Positions 62,226-64,000 of a stretch of 64,000 bases of DNA are shown here, piece by piece. How positions within the stretch are numbered: the first letter of the stretch is position 1; each line of letters starts with the position of its first letter. The translations under genes and the position numbers were made by a program. Origin of the DNA: Sutcliffiella rhizosphaerae (GTDB lineage: Bacteria > Bacillota > Bacilli > Bacillales > Bacillaceae_I); contig NZ_CAKJTJ010000022.1 in NCBI RefSeq assembly GCF_917563925.1, forward strand, positions 1-64,000, given 5' to 3'. Under the pieces are notes generated by a model, which was given only the letters and a program-made list of their open reading frames with translations, ran no database searches and was not told the origin of the DNA.

Positions 62226-63335
62226 TTACAAACCTGTAAATTCGCTCGCCTCATAATAATCTGAATCAATAAGCTCTTTTTGTACGTTATCTTCATCTAC
62301 CACAATGACATTGGTTTGCTTCGCCTGAACTTCTTTCTTACCATTATCATAAGAACCAGTAGTTACTGGTGTTTTTCCATCTAAGATATCAACGGCAATC
62401 CCCATTGCATCTGTTACAAGCGTACGAACGTCTTTAAATACCGTCATCGATTGCTTCCCATCAATGACATATTGAATAGATGCTTTCTCTGCGTCTTGGC
62501 CTGTTACTAAGAAGCTAGTAACTTCACCATCGGAAGCAAATACGTCCGCAATTGCACGTGCAGTCCCATCGTTTGGTGCAAGTACAGAGACATCACCTTT
62601 CAAATCAGCTCCAACAGCTGTAAGATGAGTTTGTGCTTTATTTTTTGCATCATTTGGATCCCAGTTCGTCGTTACCTGACCTAAAATTTTACTCATTTGG
62701 TCACGCGTTAATTCAGCAGTATCTTTTAAAGCTTCTGCTTCACTTGAGTTTGCAATTTTGAAAGTGCCATCTGCAATTTTCGGTTGAAGCACACTCCATG
62801 CACCTTCAAAGAACAAGAATGCATTATTATCAGAAGCTGCACCTACATATAAGTAAAGCGGTACGCCTGTGCCTTGAGCATTATCGATTAAATACTGACC
62901 TTGTGCTGCTCCAACCGCCACACTGTCAAATGTTACATAGTAATCCACTGCTTCAGTGTTCGTAATCAAACGGTCATAAGCAATAACGGTAATTCCTTCT
63001 TTTTTAGCTGCTTCTACTGCTGCTGCAGCTGCATCTCCGTCTTGTGGAGTAATTATAAGTACATCAATCCCTTTATTTATCAATGTGTCTACATTCTCTT
63101 TTTCTTTTGCTGAAGATCCTTGGCTAAACAGAATTTCTGTCGTATACTCAGAATCTTTCAATGCATCCTTAAAACGTTGCTCATCTTGCACCCATCTTGG
63201 TTCATCCTTTGTTGGTAACACTATTCCAACACTGACACTTCCACTTCCTCCTGCACTGCTGTTGCAAGCTGCTAGCATGGCAGTAACAAGCATTAATACT
63301 AGTAATAATGAAGCCGCTTTCATTGTTTTTTTCAT
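62226..63335 (-). CDS. xylF: Sugar-binding lipoprotein
   Basis: A 369-aa lipoprotein (lipobox LAAC near residue 24) of the XylF/ChvE type. VSVGIVLPTKDEPRWVQDEQ, LIITPQDGDAAAAAVEAA and AYDRLITNTEAVDYYVTFD are the ligand-cleft parts, shared with the second copy at 54192. It is the first gene of the ABC operon, with GGGGGAG before its ATG and a cre-controlled promoter. Confidence 0.9.
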   Translation of the reverse strand: MKKTMKAASLLLVLMLVTAMLAACNSSAGGSGSVSVGIVLPTKDEPRWVQDEQRFKDALKDSEYTTEILFSQGSSAKEKENVDTLINKGIDVLIITPQDGDAAAAAVEAAKKEGITVIAYDRLITNTEAVDYYVTFDSVAVGAAQGQYLIDNAQGTGVPLYLYVGAASDNNAFLFFEGAWSVLQPKIADGTFKIANSSEAEALKDTAELTRDQMSKILGQVTTNWDPNDAKNKAQTHLTAVGADLKGDVSVLAPNDGTARAIADVFASDGEVTSFLVTGQDAEKASIQYVIDGKQSMTVFKDVRTLVTDAMGIAVDILDGKTPVTTGSYDNGKKEVQAKQTNVIVVDEDNVQKELIDSDYYEASEFTGL

Positions 63336-63371
63336 GTGTTGCTCCCCCTTCGTTTAAATGAATACAACTTA

Positions 63372-63409
63372 ATTATATTGCTAGCATTCGGGAGTTGTAA
63401 GCGCTATCA
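63372..63409 (-). promoter_or_regulatory. xylF promoter with CcpA cre site
   Basis: Minus-strand -35 TTACAA (63395-63400), 17-base spacer, -10 TATAAT (63372-63377). A cre box TGTAAGCGCTATCA (63396-63409) fits the TGWNANCGNTNWCA consensus at every position and covers the -35 element, so CcpA should block the promoter when preferred sugars are present. Confidence 0.75.
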
Positions 63410-63487
63410 CTAGCATTCTTTTGGTATTGTCTGTACTTTTTTGGTGTGAAGGTTGTGATATGGAAGGAAGTAATTTATCTCTGAGAA

Positions 63488-63785
63488 AATTGGGGCACTC
63501 AACTAGATTTTAAGTGACCGGGATATTGCAAAATGGATAAACTGGTAACTCAATTGGATTTTAAGTGACCGGAAATTTACAAAATGAAAAATTCGGGCAC
63601 TCAACTGGAATATAAGTGACCGGAAATTCACAAAATGAAAAATTCAGGCACTCAACTGGATTTTATGTGCCGGAAATTACAAAATGAAAAATTCGGGCAC
63701 TCAACTGGATTTTAAGTGACCGGAAATTTACAAAATGAAAAATTCGGGCACTCAACTCGCTTTTAAGTGCACGGAAGTTTTAAGA
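63488..63785 (-). repeat. 51-nt repeat family, six units (minus orientation)
   Basis: The phrase CACTCAACTGGATTTTAAGT recurs with its first C at 63496, 63547, 63598, 63649, 63698 and 63749: steps of 51, 51, 51, 49 and 51. Read on the minus strand each unit has GAGTGCCCGAATTTTTCATT, like the units at 37.26-37.41 kb. After 63785 to the window end only AT-rich DNA without a gene is seen. Confidence 0.85.
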
Positions 63786-64000
63786 TTGAGGAAGATTTAA
63801 GTTCAAATGAATTACTTGAAAGGCCTTTGATTGTTGCTGTTACTTATCTCATTCACTTATCATCAGTCCTACATTTAATCGTTGTGGTACAGTAATTTTC
63901 CGTCCTGTATTTAATCCTAACAGGACTGGACATTACGATTTCTCTTTTTCTTCCTACCGAGAATGTCAATTTTCATCAAAACATACAACTTACCTAGCTC

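Noticed and set aside
63488-63785. Possible CRISPR array near the window end
   Set aside because: The whole 51-base unit is repeated, including what would be the spacer; no cas genes.

Overview
The window looks like chromosome from a low-GC, endospore-forming member of the Bacillaceae. The evidence is AGGAGG-type ribosome binding sites, frequent TTG and GTG starts, a sporulenol synthase (sqhC), a Des-type desaturase, an S-box riboswitch, a perfect CcpA cre box and YesM/YesN-type regulators. No rRNA or tRNA gene was seen. Most genes lie on the minus strand. I assign no species.

Layout. 0.2-5.8 kb: SGNH hydrolase, a membrane gene split by one amber codon, a zinc peptidase, an ArsR/AHSA1 pair with a leaderless promoter, a secreted M15-type peptidase and a PadR/DUF4188 pair. 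5.8-10.4 kb: a tight minus-strand run (GNAT, small kinase, MFS, DJ-1/PfpI, methyltransferase, two Nudix). 10.5-11.9 kb: an S-box riboswitch ahead of a translationally coupled FbpA-like / 28-aa / alpha-beta hydrolase operon. 12-21.7 kb: accessory and partly decayed DNA with a TnpB-only transposon inside a lipoprotein signal peptide, two copies of a small membrane locus and two frameshifted genes. 21.9-24.4 kb: DUF3006, a secreted ComEC-like metallo-beta-lactamase-fold protein, a secreted putative RNase and a candidate immunity protein. 25-37 kb: an ECF sigma factor with a signal-peptidase-like anti-sigma, a TerC exporter, a Lon-domain membrane protease, several single-gene enzymes, a hydrolase pseudogene, sqhC, an XRE/membrane pair and a cupin. 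37.5-50.8 kb: aminotransferase, then a five-gene operon (Hpt-REC-GGDEF-REC protein, HEAT protein, family 2 glycosyltransferase, single REC, hybrid-sensor histidine kinase), a DUF4097 protein, a transglutaminase lipoprotein, a cupin/HD-GYP protein and a secreted helical protein. 51-63.8 kb: desaturase, drug-type transporter, and a sugar module (XylF-like lipoprotein, YesN-like regulator, LytS/YesM-like kinase, XylFII-like binding protein, then XylH/XylG/XylF ABC transporter).

Working together. The sugar module reads as a binding-protein-assisted two-component system controlling its own ABC transporter, with carbon catabolite control through a cre box on the -35 element. The 38.8-45.6 kb operon could link a phosphorelay and c-di-GMP to polysaccharide synthesis, and the HD-GYP protein nearby could remove c-di-GMP. 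The 22.3-24.3 kb genes look like a secreted nuclease group with a cytoplasmic protector; this is the most likely place for an undescribed system.

A second theme is non-coding. Five intergenic regions carry short tandem repeats with very regular periods (20, 20-21 inside 173, 51 and 52 nt). Two of these families recur at distant loci, one of them in opposite orientation, and their units contain inverted repeats. A further 270-bp imperfect palindrome with a GC-rich core lies at 52.9-53.15 kb.
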